From: Candidatus Omnitrophota bacterium
GTDB taxonomy: Bacteria; Omnitrophota; Gorgyraeia; JABMSB01
Length of the DNA: 41,412 bases
NCBI GenBank assembly: GCA_013202205.1
Contig: JABMSB010000086.1
Location: 1-41,412, forward strand
Direction: 5' to 3'
The notes beneath the pieces were generated by a model. It made no database searches and had not been told where the DNA came from. It was given only the letters and a program-made list of their open reading frames with translations. Position 1 is the first letter of the stretch; every line of letters starts with the position of its first letter. Below, piece after piece: positions 15,958 through 24,766 of this stretch. A program made the translations under genes and the position numbers.

Positions 15958-16836
15958 ATGATCAACGGTACAAAGGCAAGGATAGGAATAATAGGTGGTA
16001 GCGGGCTATACGAAATAGACGGATTTAAGGCCCAGAAGTCTATTAAGGTGAAGACGCCGTTTGGTGACCCCTCAGATGAATATGTGGTAGGGGAGTTAGG
16101 CGGTAGAGAGGTCGTATTCTTACCCAGGCACGGCAAAGGCCATCGCATTCTTCCTACAGAGTTAAATTACAGGGCCAATATATATGGCATGAAGAGCCTC
16201 GGGGTTGAGCAGATCATATCGATATCGGCCGTAGGCAGTTTCAAAGAAGAGCTAAAACCGCTCGACATAGTGATGGTGGACCAGTTTGTCGATCGCACTA
16301 ATCAGGCGCGCAAGACGACATTCTTTGGGGATGGGGTTGTGGCGCATATCAGTTTCGCGGAACCGGTCTGTTCTTCTTTACGCAATATATTATATGAGAG
16401 CGCGAAGTCGATAGGCGCATCTGTCCATCCGAAAGGGACCTATCTCAACATGGAAGGCCCGGCCTTCTCGACAAAAGCGGAATCATTATTGTATAAAGGT
16501 TGGGGTATGGATGTCATAGGGATGACGAATATGGCTGAGGCACGCTTGGCGCGTGAAGCAGAGATCTGTTACTCTACGGCGGCCATGGTGACTGATTATG
16601 ACTGCTGGCATGAGAGCGCAGAATCCGTGACAATAGATATGATAATAGATAATTTGAAGAAGAATGCCGAGATGGCCAAAAAGCTTATAATAAAGACGAT
16701 CGCAAAGCTGCCCCTTGAGCGCAAATGTTCATGTGCGAGCACGCTCCAGTACGCGATAATCACACCCGCCGACCTGATACCGAAGAGGACGAAGCAGAAG
16801 CTCCATATATTTATAAATAAATACATGAAAAGGTAA
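15958..16836 (+). CDS. mtnP: S-methyl-5'-thioadenosine phosphorylase
   Basis: Cleaves 5'-methylthioadenosine, the by-product of polyamine synthesis, into adenine and 5-methylthioribose-1-phosphate. The 292 residues have GIIGGSGLYEIDGF at the N-terminus (phosphate-binding GGSG), FLPRHGKGHRILP near 60, and NMEGPAFSTKAES near 164. AAMVTDYDCWHESAESV near 203 contains the paired Asp residues that contact the purine. This pattern is of the MTAP branch rather than classical purine nucleoside phosphorylase; some relatives prefer methylthioinosine, which cannot be excluded. It ends one base before ileS. Confidence 0.92.
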   Translation: MINGTKARIGIIGGSGLYEIDGFKAQKSIKVKTPFGDPSDEYVVGELGGREVVFLPRHGKGHRILPTELNYRANIYGMKSLGVEQIISISAVGSFKEELKPLDIVMVDQFVDRTNQARKTTFFGDGVVAHISFAEPVCSSLRNILYESAKSIGASVHPKGTYLNMEGPAFSTKAESLLYKGWGMDVIGMTNMAEARLAREAEICYSTAAMVTDYDCWHESAESVTIDMIIDNLKKNAEMAKKLIIKTIAKLPLERKCSCASTLQYAIITPADLIPKRTKQKLHIFINKYMKR

Positions 16837-16837
16837 G

Positions 16838-19672
16838 ATGGATTACAAGGATACGCTGAATCTACCGAAGACATCCTTCCCGATGAAGGCGAACCTGCCC
16901 AATCGTGAGCCCGAGACGCTGAAGTCCTGGGAGGAAGGGCGGCTTTATCAGAATATCCTGGGGGCGCGGAAAGGAAGCAAAAAATTTATCCTCCACGATG
17001 GGCCGCCGTATGCCAACGGCGATATCCACATGGGCCATGCCCTAAACAAGATCCTAAAAGATATCATAGTGAAGTTTAAGACGATGGAAGGGTATCTCAC
17101 CCCTTATGTCCCGGGATGGGATTGCCACGGCTTGCCCGTAGAACACCAGCTATTTCAGGAGCTCGGTATAACTAAGTATGATATAGATAAGGCCACCTTC
17201 AGGGAAAAGGCCGGTAATTATGCTAAGAAGTTCGTCCAGATACAAAAGGAAGAGTTTAAGCGTCTCGCCATCTTTGGTGATTGGGAGAAACCCTACCTGA
17301 CACTCGATAAAGATTATGAAGCTGATATAATCGAGGTATTTCGCAAGCTGGTCAAGAAAGGTTATGTATACCGCGGCCTCAAACCCGTAAACTGGTGCAT
17401 GAAATGTGAAACCGCGCTCGCTGAAGCTGAAGTCGAATATGAAGACCATAAGTCACCATCTATCTTTGTTAAGTTCAAATTGCAGGATGATGATCTCTCA
17501 AAGGCCAAAGGCCTCTTCACTCTTGAGAAGACCGGTGGTAAGGATAAGGGCTCATGGGACGCGGTCAAAGATATGCATTTCGTCATCTGGACCACCACGC
17601 CATGGACACTCATCTCAAATGTAGCGATAGCGCTCCATCCAAATCTTGAATATGTTTTGATAAGGACCAAAGAAGGCGGTTATTATCTTATGGCCAGGGA
17701 TCTGGTGACAACAGTAATGGCCGAGACAAAGGAGTATGAGATATTTGCAAGAGCAAAAGGGTCCGAGCTGAAAGGGCTGAGGTGCCGGCATCCTTTTTTC
17801 GACAGGGACTCGATAGTAGTCCTGGCCGATTATGTCTCCAATGTAGACGGGTCAGGATGTGTCCATACAGCACCGGGCCATGGTGCTGAGGATTTCAGTA
17901 CAGGCCTTAAGTACAGCTTACCCGTAATCATGCCTGTCGATGAGAAGGGGCGGTTCGATGAGACGACGGGTGAGTTTGCAAAGTTGGATGTCTTCAGCGC
18001 GAATAAGAAGGTACTCGATACCCTAACAGGCAAAGACGCATTGATATACGCCTCGACTATAACGCACTCCTATCCCCACTGCTGGAGGTGTAAGGCGCCC
18101 GTCATAACACGCGCTACGAAACAGTGGTTTGTAAATGTGGACCACAAGGGTTTAAGGTCTGAATGTTTAAAACTGATCAAGAAGGTCAAGTGGATCCCCG
18201 ATATAGGTGAGAGAAGAATATCATCGATGGTAGAGAATAGGCCTGACTGGTGTCTTTCCCGGCAGAGGTATTGGGGTGTGCCTATACCCGTATTCTATTG
18301 CAAGGGTTGCGGGGAGGCACTGCTCGATCCCAAGCTGATAGGTCATATACGTGACCTTGTCAGGGAGAACGGATCGAATATATGGTTTAAGAAGGAGGCA
18401 AACGAACTACTCCCCAAAGGGACGCGTTGCCCGGGATGCGGAAAAGGAGATTTTAAGAAGGAAGAGGATATCCTGGATGTCTGGTTCGATTCCGGGGTCA
18501 GCCATCAGGCAGTACTTATGGCAAGGGAAGGCCTGGCATATCCGGCCGATATGTATCTTGAGGGAAGTGACCAGCATAGGGGGTGGTTTCAGAGCGCGCT
18601 CCTTACATCTGTGCCAATAGGGGAAGGGACGCCGTACAAGTCGGTACTTACTCATGGATTTGTAACTGACGGTGATGGCAAGAAGATGTCGAAGTCCCGG
18701 GGCAATGTTGTCTCACCCCTGGATGCGATGAAGAAGTACGGCGCGGATATCCTGCGTTTATGGGTCGCGTCATGCGACTATAGAGGTGATGTCAGGGTAT
18801 CGGATAAGATACTTGCCCAGGTCGGCGATACCTACCGCAAGATAAGGAATACATTCAAGTTTTTCCTTGGGAATTTACACGATTTCGATCCTGATAAAGA
18901 CGGTGTAGCTCCGAGTAAGATGCTGGAGATAGACAGATGGGCCCTCAATGAGGCGGTGGAGTTATTCCGGAAAGTTACGGAACTTTACCGCAGTTATGAA
19001 TTTCACCGCATATATAGATTGCTCTATGAATTTTGTACCGTGACGCTTTCGAACTTTTACCTTGATATATTAAAAGATAGGTTATATACATTCGGCGCTA
19101 AATCGCACGAGCGTTTATCGGCCCAGAGTGCGCTCGCTGAAATGCTTAAGTTGTTGGTTACCATGACGGCACCGATCCTCTCCTTTACGGCGGAGGAGGC
19201 CTGGACCCAATTCTATCCTGATAAGGGTTCTGTCCACATGAGCCTTTGGCCGAAGGCCCTGCCAAAGGTGAAGATGGATGAGAAGGCGAAAGAGAATTGG
19301 CAGGGGCTTCTTAAGATACGAAATTTAGCATTAAAGGGGCTTGAACTTAAGAGAGGAGAGGGTGTAATAGGAAATTCACTCCAGGCATCTTTATCTATTT
19401 TTTGCACAGACGATAAGGCATATAAGCTTCTTAAGAGTTATGAGTCTGATCTAACCGCTATATTCATAGTATCTGAGGTGGTCGTTGAGAAGGCCAAGGA
19501 AGCACCGGACGGTCTCTTCTCAATGGAGGAGCAGCCCGGTATATATATAAAAGTGGATAAGTCCAAGGGCACAAAATGCAATAGGTGCTGGAACTATAGC
19601 ACGAGCGTCGGGTCTTTCGATAAATATCCTGACGTGTGTTCGAGGTGTTTTGGGGTCTTAAGCAATAATTAA
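16838..19672 (+). CDS. ileS: Isoleucyl-tRNA synthetase
   Basis: Class Ia aminoacyl-tRNA synthetase, 944 residues, normal bacterial length. The HIGH signature is present as HMGH at 64-67 in HDGPPYANGDIHMGHALNK, and KMSKS is at 616-620. The editing (CP1) domain between them contains TTTPWTLISN, and EGSDQHRGWFQSALL precedes the KMSKS loop. The C-terminal zinc finger is complete: Cys914, 917, 934 and 937. It begins one base after mtnP; with no leader, a T-box or other 5' control is not present directly upstream. Confidence 0.98.
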   Translation: MDYKDTLNLPKTSFPMKANLPNREPETLKSWEEGRLYQNILGARKGSKKFILHDGPPYANGDIHMGHALNKILKDIIVKFKTMEGYLTPYVPGWDCHGLPVEHQLFQELGITKYDIDKATFREKAGNYAKKFVQIQKEEFKRLAIFGDWEKPYLTLDKDYEADIIEVFRKLVKKGYVYRGLKPVNWCMKCETALAEAEVEYEDHKSPSIFVKFKLQDDDLSKAKGLFTLEKTGGKDKGSWDAVKDMHFVIWTTTPWTLISNVAIALHPNLEYVLIRTKEGGYYLMARDLVTTVMAETKEYEIFARAKGSELKGLRCRHPFFDRDSIVVLADYVSNVDGSGCVHTAPGHGAEDFSTGLKYSLPVIMPVDEKGRFDETTGEFAKLDVFSANKKVLDTLTGKDALIYASTITHSYPHCWRCKAPVITRATKQWFVNVDHKGLRSECLKLIKKVKWIPDIGERRISSMVENRPDWCLSRQRYWGVPIPVFYCKGCGEALLDPKLIGHIRDLVRENGSNIWFKKEANELLPKGTRCPGCGKGDFKKEEDILDVWFDSGVSHQAVLMAREGLAYPADMYLEGSDQHRGWFQSALLTSVPIGEGTPYKSVLTHGFVTDGDGKKMSKSRGNVVSPLDAMKKYGADILRLWVASCDYRGDVRVSDKILAQVGDTYRKIRNTFKFFLGNLHDFDPDKDGVAPSKMLEIDRWALNEAVELFRKVTELYRSYEFHRIYRLLYEFCTVTLSNFYLDILKDRLYTFGAKSHERLSAQSALAEMLKLLVTMTAPILSFTAEEAWTQFYPDKGSVHMSLWPKALPKVKMDEKAKENWQGLLKIRNLALKGLELKRGEGVIGNSLQASLSIFCTDDKAYKLLKSYESDLTAIFIVSEVVVEKAKEAPDGLFSMEEQPGIYIKVDKSKGTKCNRCWNYSTSVGSFDKYPDVCSRCFGVLSNN

Positions 19673-19745
19673 AATAGGCAAAAAGATTTTTTAATAGAGA
19701 TCTGCTCATTTAGCACGTGAGCATATTTCGAAATAGGAGGAAGGG

Positions 19746-20222
19746 ATGGCCACAAAGACCAAAAAGAAAAATTGTGTCAAGATAGCGAAGAAGGCATGTG
19801 CAAAGATAGTGAAGAAAAAGTGTGCCAAGGCAGTGAAGAAGATGCCAAGAAAGGAAATGGCAAAATTTAAAGAGCATCTCCTTGCGCAGAAGGATAAGGT
19901 TCAAAGAGAGATCAAGAGCATAAGGGATGAAAACCTCAACAGGTCCCAAAAGGATGCCTCAGGGGATCTTTCGGGTTATGCCTTCCATCTTGCCGACATG
20001 GCGACGGACAATTATGACAGGGAATTCTCTTTAGGACTTGCCGACAATGAATTGAAGATACTTTACAGCATAGATGATGCGCTTGAGAGGATTAAAGAAG
20101 GGACCTTTGGTATCTGCGAAAATTGTGAAAAGCCGATAGCAAAGAGGCGCCTTATGGCGCTTACGCACACAAAATTCTGTCTCAGCTGTATGTCGGAAGA
20201 AGAGAAGGCGAATAAAAGATAG
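19746..20222 (+). CDS. DksA/TraR-type zinc-finger protein with Lys/Cys repeat tail
   Basis: 158 residues. The C-terminal zinc finger (Cys124, 127, 145, 148; CENC..17..CLSC) after a helical hairpin (about 35-115) is the DksA/TraR architecture, proteins that act through the RNA polymerase secondary channel. An acidic DxxDxA tip was not recognised, so RNA polymerase activity is not assured. The N-terminus is unusual: three successive octads KKxCxKxx place cysteines at exactly 10, 18 and 26 in a lysine-rich, histone-H1-like stretch. AGGAGGAAGGG precedes the ATG. The neighbour order dksA/traR-like, lspA, (lgt), rluD-like is common in several phyla. Confidence 0.88.
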   Translation: MATKTKKKNCVKIAKKACAKIVKKKCAKAVKKMPRKEMAKFKEHLLAQKDKVQREIKSIRDENLNRSQKDASGDLSGYAFHLADMATDNYDREFSLGLADNELKILYSIDDALERIKEGTFGICENCEKPIAKRRLMALTHTKFCLSCMSEEEKANKR

Positions 20223-20252
20223 TCCAAACTTAAAAAACCCAAAGCCTACAAT

Positions 20253-20717
20253 ATGAGTTTCCTTCTGCTCGGCCTGGCCGTATTTCTGGTTGATAGAGTC
20301 ACCAAGATTATAACGCTTACCTATTTAACTATAGGTGATTCCACCCCTTTGATAAAAGGGGTTTTTCATCTTACCCTGGTTGAGAATAGAGGAGGCGCTT
20401 TCGGATTATTTAAGGGTGTCCCGATTGTCTTCTTGATAGTATCTTTGGTGACACTCCTTTTAATAATAGGGTTATCGCAGAGGATAGCGCGCCGGCCGGC
20501 CCCCTTTAGAATCAGTTTAGGATTAATAGCAGGAGGCGCGGCAGGAAATCTCTTCGACAGAATTGCCTTCGGCCATGTGATAGATTTTCTCGATTTTCGT
20601 GTATGGCCTGTTTTTAATATAGCAGATTCAGCAATAACGATAGGTGTAGCATTATTATTATGGGATACACTAAATAAGAAGAGGCTCGATTCCAAAGATG
20701 CATCCGATCCTGTTTAA
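20253..20717 (+). CDS. lspA: Lipoprotein signal peptidase II
   Basis: Inner-membrane aspartyl protease that removes signal peptides from diacylated prolipoproteins. The 154 residues contain four hydrophobic segments. Conserved blocks are DRVTKIIT near the N-terminus, VENRGGAFGLFKG near 47, AGNLFDRIAFGHVIDFLDF near 96, and VFNIADSAITIG near 123, with the two catalytic aspartates in NLFDR and FNIADS. No clear ribosome binding site lies before the ATG. It overlaps lgt by 20 bp, and the two enzymes act in consecutive steps. Confidence 0.96.
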   Translation: MSFLLLGLAVFLVDRVTKIITLTYLTIGDSTPLIKGVFHLTLVENRGGAFGLFKGVPIVFLIVSLVTLLLIIGLSQRIARRPAPFRISLGLIAGGAAGNLFDRIAFGHVIDFLDFRVWPVFNIADSAITIGVALLLWDTLNKKRLDSKDASDPV

Positions 20718-21438
20718 AATAGGCCCTGTTGAAATATACTCCTATGGTGTGATGGTTGCCCTGGGGTTTCTGGCCGCTACGTTTCTGGCCGCGAGAAATG
20801 CCGAAAAGGCGGGGCTCGATCCCACTAAGATAGTAGACCTTTTTTTATGGATACTAATCTCAGGGCTGATAGGCGGCCGCCTCCTTTATGTAGCTATGAA
20901 TATAGAAGGGTACATCTTAAACCCCCTCGACATAGTTATGCTTAACAAGGGCGGGTTGATCTTTTACGGAGGCCTGATAACCGCTTTTTTGGCGGCAGTC
21001 TATTTTGTAAAAAGGAATGGTATGCCGGTGATGAAGGTGGCAGATCTCATAGCGCCTTATATCGCCTTAGGGCAGATGGCAGGACGGGTAGGATGTTTTT
21101 TGAATGGTTGCTGCTGGGGCAAGATCTCCAATTCGATATTTGCGCTCCATTTTATAGGGACGCCGTTTAGGCGGCACCCCGCGCAGCTCTATTCAGCGCT
21201 TCTTCTTTTGGCCATATTCTTATTCCTAAGGTCGCTCCATCGCAAAGACCGGGCCTTCAGCGGCCAGATCTTCCTCACGTACCTTCTCTTATATTCAGCT
21301 ATGAGATTTTTAATAGAATTTATCAGGGATGAACCTATAATATTCCTTGGGCGATTTACCCTGTCCCAGGGGATTAGCGCAGGGATCTTCTTATTGTCAG
21401 TGGCGCTATATACCAGGGGACTGAAGAATAAGCGTTAA
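20698..21438 (+). CDS. lgt: Prolipoprotein diacylglyceryl transferase
   Basis: Transfers diacylglycerol from phosphatidylglycerol to the lipobox cysteine of prolipoproteins, before LspA acts. The 246 residues are largely hydrophobic. They start MHPILFKIGPVEIYSYGVMV, have a GRLLYV-type segment near 60, KGGLIFYGGL near 82, and the Lgt signature GRVGCFLNGCCWGK near 130, followed by HPAQLY near 160 and RFLIEFIRDEP near 204. The start lies inside the lspA end, which implies coupled translation. Confidence 0.96.
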   Translation: MHPILFKIGPVEIYSYGVMVALGFLAATFLAARNAEKAGLDPTKIVDLFLWILISGLIGGRLLYVAMNIEGYILNPLDIVMLNKGGLIFYGGLITAFLAAVYFVKRNGMPVMKVADLIAPYIALGQMAGRVGCFLNGCCWGKISNSIFALHFIGTPFRRHPAQLYSALLLLAIFLFLRSLHRKDRAFSGQIFLTYLLLYSAMRFLIEFIRDEPIIFLGRFTLSQGISAGIFLLSVALYTRGLKNKR

Positions 21439-21457
21439 AAACGGGCAGGATGCACAA

Positions 21458-22369
21458 ATGGACTCACACAAGATATATCAATTTATAGTAGATGAATCCG
21501 GGAAAGGGGAGAGACTGGATAAGTATATCCTGGGCGTCTTTCCTCACACAACCTCACGCACATACCTGCAGCGCCTAATCGTTTCCGGTTTAGTCTTGTT
21601 AAATGGCGAGGCGGCAAAGAAGAATAGCGAAGTAAAGCCCGGGGACACGATCGAGGTAAGGGTCCCACCGCCTGAGCCATCCCATCTCGTACCGGAAGAT
21701 ATTCCCCTTAAGATAATCTTTGAAGACGCGGACCTGGTTGTAATCGATAAGTCCGCCGGTATGGTTGTCCATCCGGGTGCGGGCAACCGCACAGGTACGC
21801 TGGCGAGCGCGCTTCTTTATCACTCGGACGCATTCAAGAGTTTTGGCGATACAGTAAGGCCGGGAATAGTCCACAGGCTCGATAAGGATACATCGGGCGT
21901 CCTGGTCGTTGCAAAGAACGAGGATGCCCGTAGATCTCTTGCCGCGCAATTTAAGGAGCACACAATCAAGCGCCGCTATATCGCCTTTGCAAAAGGCATT
22001 ATTCAACTCGATAACGGTATAATCGATGTGCCCATAGGGAGAGATCCCTCCAATCGGCAGCGCATGGCGCCATTGGCCTTAGACGGCAGGGATGCACAGA
22101 CCGTCTATAAGGTGCTGAAACGTTTCAAGGATTATACGATGGTGGAGTTATCTCCTGTGACGGGCAGGACCCACCAGATACGGGTCCATATGAAGTACCT
22201 GGGTTATCCATTGCTCGGCGATGACGACTATGGTTGGCGAAATGATAAGAAAATATCCCGACACGCGCTCCACGCCGCATATCTGGGTTTTGTACATCCT
22301 GCAACAGGTGAATTTTTGGAGTTCTCTGTAGATCTACCGCAGGACATGAAGGTTCTTGAAAAAGGATGA
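21458..22369 (+). CDS. rluD: RluA/RluD-family 23S rRNA pseudouridine synthase
   Basis: 303 residues: N-terminal S4 RNA-binding domain (about 15-75, ERLDKYILG...) and a pseudouridine synthase domain with the RluA-type motif HRLDKDTSGVLVVAKN. Asp142 is the expected catalytic aspartate. GRTHQIRVHMKYLGYPLLGDDDYG near 232 is the second family block. The S4 domain favours RluD, which modifies helix 69 of 23S rRNA; RluC is possible. It lies 19 bp after lgt. Confidence 0.93.
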   Translation: MDSHKIYQFIVDESGKGERLDKYILGVFPHTTSRTYLQRLIVSGLVLLNGEAAKKNSEVKPGDTIEVRVPPPEPSHLVPEDIPLKIIFEDADLVVIDKSAGMVVHPGAGNRTGTLASALLYHSDAFKSFGDTVRPGIVHRLDKDTSGVLVVAKNEDARRSLAAQFKEHTIKRRYIAFAKGIIQLDNGIIDVPIGRDPSNRQRMAPLALDGRDAQTVYKVLKRFKDYTMVELSPVTGRTHQIRVHMKYLGYPLLGDDDYGWRNDKKISRHALHAAYLGFVHPATGEFLEFSVDLPQDMKVLEKG

Positions 22370-22390
22370 AATATTTGCCAAAAGAAAGGG

Positions 22391-22458
22391 GGGGACACTT
22401 CCCCGATTGAGTTTAGGGCAGGTTCCCGATTGAGTTGAGAAACGTCTTGGGTGGTGGG
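22391..22458 (-). repeat. Repeat copy C
   Basis: Same orientation as copy B, about 90 percent identical, with the shared core GATTGAGTTGAGAAACGTCT. Differences are scattered single bases plus a one-base length change in the G-rich end. It lies between the rluD-type gene and a promoter that starts 7 bp beyond its end. Confidence 0.88.
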
Positions 22459-22465
22459 TTAAGAC

Positions 22466-22494
22466 TTGATTTATTTTATAATGAATGATATAAT
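22466..22494 (+). promoter_or_regulatory. Promoter of the coiled-coil gene
   Basis: TTGATT at 22466-22471, 17-bp spacer, TATAAT at 22489-22494, followed by a leader of about 42 bases with GGAGGGG just before the ATG at 22543. Confidence 0.75.
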
Positions 22495-22542
22495 TATACC
22501 CAAATAAGCTATTATTATATTTTTGATAAATGGAGGGGATTT

Positions 22543-23307
22543 ATGAATAGCCCTATCAAAGGAAGGCTCTTACATTTAGTCCTAATAAGCGCGCTCTTAT
22601 TTTGTCTCACCTTAAGTCTATTTATTATGAAACGGGCAGAGTACGAAAAGAGGCTTGCCGCCGAGCAAAAACTCGAGATTACGGTCGCAGAGAGAAATAG
22701 TTTAAAGATAGAACTCGAGAGGTTTAAACAACAGAAACAGGATCTCGAGGCCCAGTGGAAAGAGCTGAAAACAAAGGCAGAGAAACTGGCTGTCGAGCTT
22801 GTCAAGGAGAAGGAGAAGACAGAAACTGTGCATATCGAATTGGAGGAGAAGCGCTCCACGGTAGATATTCTCTCCAAAGCGCTTGAGCGGGAAAAACAGC
22901 TTCACAGTGATGTAAACCAGCGGCTTGAGAAGATCAAAGGTGATTATACAGAGTTGCGCGGACAGCTTGACGGCATAATGGAGGCGAAACGTTCCCTCGA
23001 GGTCAAGATAAAAGACCTTCTTATGGGCAAGCGCGAGGCGGTTGAACTGGAGAAGATCGTTGTAAAGGGGCGCGGCCTTCCAGAAGGACGGATACTCGTC
23101 GTAAATAAGGACTTCAATTTCATTGTGACCAACCTGGGCGCGACAAATGGTATGGTTGAGGGGATGAGGTTGCTCGCATATCGAAATGAAAAGTTCTTGG
23201 CCGAGCTTGAAGTTGAGAAGGCATATGAGAATATGTGCGCCGCAGCTATTCTCCCGGATTATAGCGACGCGTCTTTAAAAGAGGGTGACGCGGTAGTCAT
23301 AAAATAA
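22543..23307 (+). CDS. Membrane-anchored coiled-coil protein of MreC-like architecture
   Basis: 254 residues, not assigned to a named family. One N-terminal membrane segment (about 9-30) precedes a long, charged heptad-rich coiled coil (about 31-165). The C-terminal globular part (about 175-254) reads GRILVVNKDFNFIVTNLGATNG, then EGMRLLAYR, and ends in LKEGDAVVIK. This style, with repeated V-x-V strands and a final EGD-V-V, recalls the small beta-barrel of MreC and of related periplasmic scaffolds. Its own promoter and the position upstream of aroA and mreBCD fit an envelope role, but that is inference. Alternatives are a general periplasmic coiled-coil protein or a FlgT/TolA-like linker. Confidence 0.8.
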   Translation: MNSPIKGRLLHLVLISALLFCLTLSLFIMKRAEYEKRLAAEQKLEITVAERNSLKIELERFKQQKQDLEAQWKELKTKAEKLAVELVKEKEKTETVHIELEEKRSTVDILSKALEREKQLHSDVNQRLEKIKGDYTELRGQLDGIMEAKRSLEVKIKDLLMGKREAVELEKIVVKGRGLPEGRILVVNKDFNFIVTNLGATNGMVEGMRLLAYRNEKFLAELEVEKAYENMCAAAILPDYSDASLKEGDAVVIK

Positions 23308-23328
23308 TTTACGGCTAAAAGTGGACAG

Positions 23329-24627
23329 ATGGCAGAAGGTACCGATAAGAGGACGATCCAACCAGCGAAACGCCTTAAGGGTGAGATAACCCTGCCTGGC
23401 GACAAATCTATATCCCACCGCGCAATAATTCTTGGTTCGATAGCAAAAGGCACTACCCACATAACTAATTTACTAAGTGGCGAAGATTGCCAGGCTACGC
23501 AGAACGCATTCTCTGCGATGGGCGTAGGTATTCGCGCTGATGGTAATTCACTCTTAATTGAAGGGGATGGGCCAACCGCACTAAAATCCCCCAAGAAGAA
23601 CTTATTTTTAGGTAATTCCGGGACGACGATGCGCTTGATCTCCGGAATCCTGTCTGCCCAGCCATTTGAGACAGTGCTCGAAGGCGACCCGTCATTATCC
23701 GCCAGGCCGATGAAAAGGATAATTGAACCGCTCAGGCTTATGGGCGCGGATGTCACGGCACTCTCCGAGGGGAATAGGCCGCCACTCAAGATAAAAGGCG
23801 CCCATCTAAAATCGATCGATTACACGATGAATATACCGAGCGCGCAGGTTAAATCGGCAATACTTCTCGCCGGCCTATACGCAAGAGGCATGACAAAAGT
23901 TACGGAACCGCTGAAATCCCGCGATCACACAGAAAGGATATTTGGACAGTTTGGTGTAAAAGTTATTGTCGATGATTTAACTGCAGCGATCGAGGGCGGA
24001 CAAGTGCCAAAGGCCAAAGAAGTATTTATTCCCGGGGACATCTCATCTGCGGCATTCTTCATCGTAGCTGCGCTTTTGATCAAAGGCTCTCATATAAAGA
24101 TAAAAGATGTAGGTTGCAATCCTACGCGTACAGGTTTTATAGATGCGCTCAAATCGATCGGCGCAAGGATAAAGATAAAAGAGAAGAGGTCGGATTTTGA
24201 GCCGCTCTGTGATATGGAGGTTGAAGGCTGCCGGTTGGAGGGCGATTTGACTATTGAAGGAGACCTCCTGGTCCGATCGATAGATGAGATGCCGATACTC
24301 ATGGTAGCAGCCAGCTTAAATAAGGGCAAGACGATCATAAAGGGAGCCGGTGAACTGAGGGTAAAAGAGACGGATCGCATAAGTTCTATGGCTGAAAACC
24401 TTAAATGCATGGGTGCCGATCTCAAGGTGGATGGCGATGATATAATAATAAAAGGGGTGGAATCTCTCACCTCGGCCAGGCTTAAGAGCTTCGGAGACCA
24501 CCGCACCGCAATGGCCATGACTATAGCCGCGTTGACAGCAAAAGATGAGAGCATCCTTTTCGATACGGCCTGTATAAATACCTCCTTTCCGCAGTTTTCC
24601 CATATCTTAACGTCTATTAGCACTTGA
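23329..24627 (+). CDS. aroA: 3-phosphoshikimate 1-carboxyvinyltransferase (EPSP synthase)
   Basis: Sixth step of the shikimate pathway: joins phosphoenolpyruvate and shikimate-3-phosphate. The 432 residues show the N-terminal LPGDKSISHRAI (about 22-32), the GNSGTTMRLI phosphoenolpyruvate-binding loop near 97, IPSAQVKSAILLAG near 168, RVKETDRI near 343 and GDHRTAMAM near 390. The length and motif set are normal for a full-length enzyme. It follows the coiled-coil gene by 21 bp and probably shares its promoter. Confidence 0.97.
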   Translation: MAEGTDKRTIQPAKRLKGEITLPGDKSISHRAIILGSIAKGTTHITNLLSGEDCQATQNAFSAMGVGIRADGNSLLIEGDGPTALKSPKKNLFLGNSGTTMRLISGILSAQPFETVLEGDPSLSARPMKRIIEPLRLMGADVTALSEGNRPPLKIKGAHLKSIDYTMNIPSAQVKSAILLAGLYARGMTKVTEPLKSRDHTERIFGQFGVKVIVDDLTAAIEGGQVPKAKEVFIPGDISSAAFFIVAALLIKGSHIKIKDVGCNPTRTGFIDALKSIGARIKIKEKRSDFEPLCDMEVEGCRLEGDLTIEGDLLVRSIDEMPILMVAASLNKGKTIIKGAGELRVKETDRISSMAENLKCMGADLKVDGDDIIIKGVESLTSARLKSFGDHRTAMAMTIAALTAKDESILFDTACINTSFPQFSHILTSIST

Positions 24628-24649
24628 TATTATTCTAAATATATAATAG

Positions 24650-24678
24650 TTGACAAAGGCAGGGCTATTTGGTACAAT
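24650..24678 (+). promoter_or_regulatory. Promoter of the mreB operon
   Basis: TTGACA at 24650-24655, 17-bp spacer, TACAAT at 24673-24678. The leader to mreB is about 85-95 bases and includes a small GTTAAA/TTTAAC hairpin near 24741-24756. A weaker TTGATA lies 30 bases upstream. Confidence 0.8.
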
Positions 24679-24766
24679 TTAAGCTCTCAATAATTACCGC
24701 AATTCTGCGCTTCTGGAAGGTTATTTGAAAACCGAAAAGAGTTAAACCCTTTTAACAAATCAAATT

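Noticed and set aside
16800-16838. T-box or other leader control of ileS
   Set aside because: ileS begins one base after mtnP, leaving no room for a T-box, and no specifier-like structure was seen.
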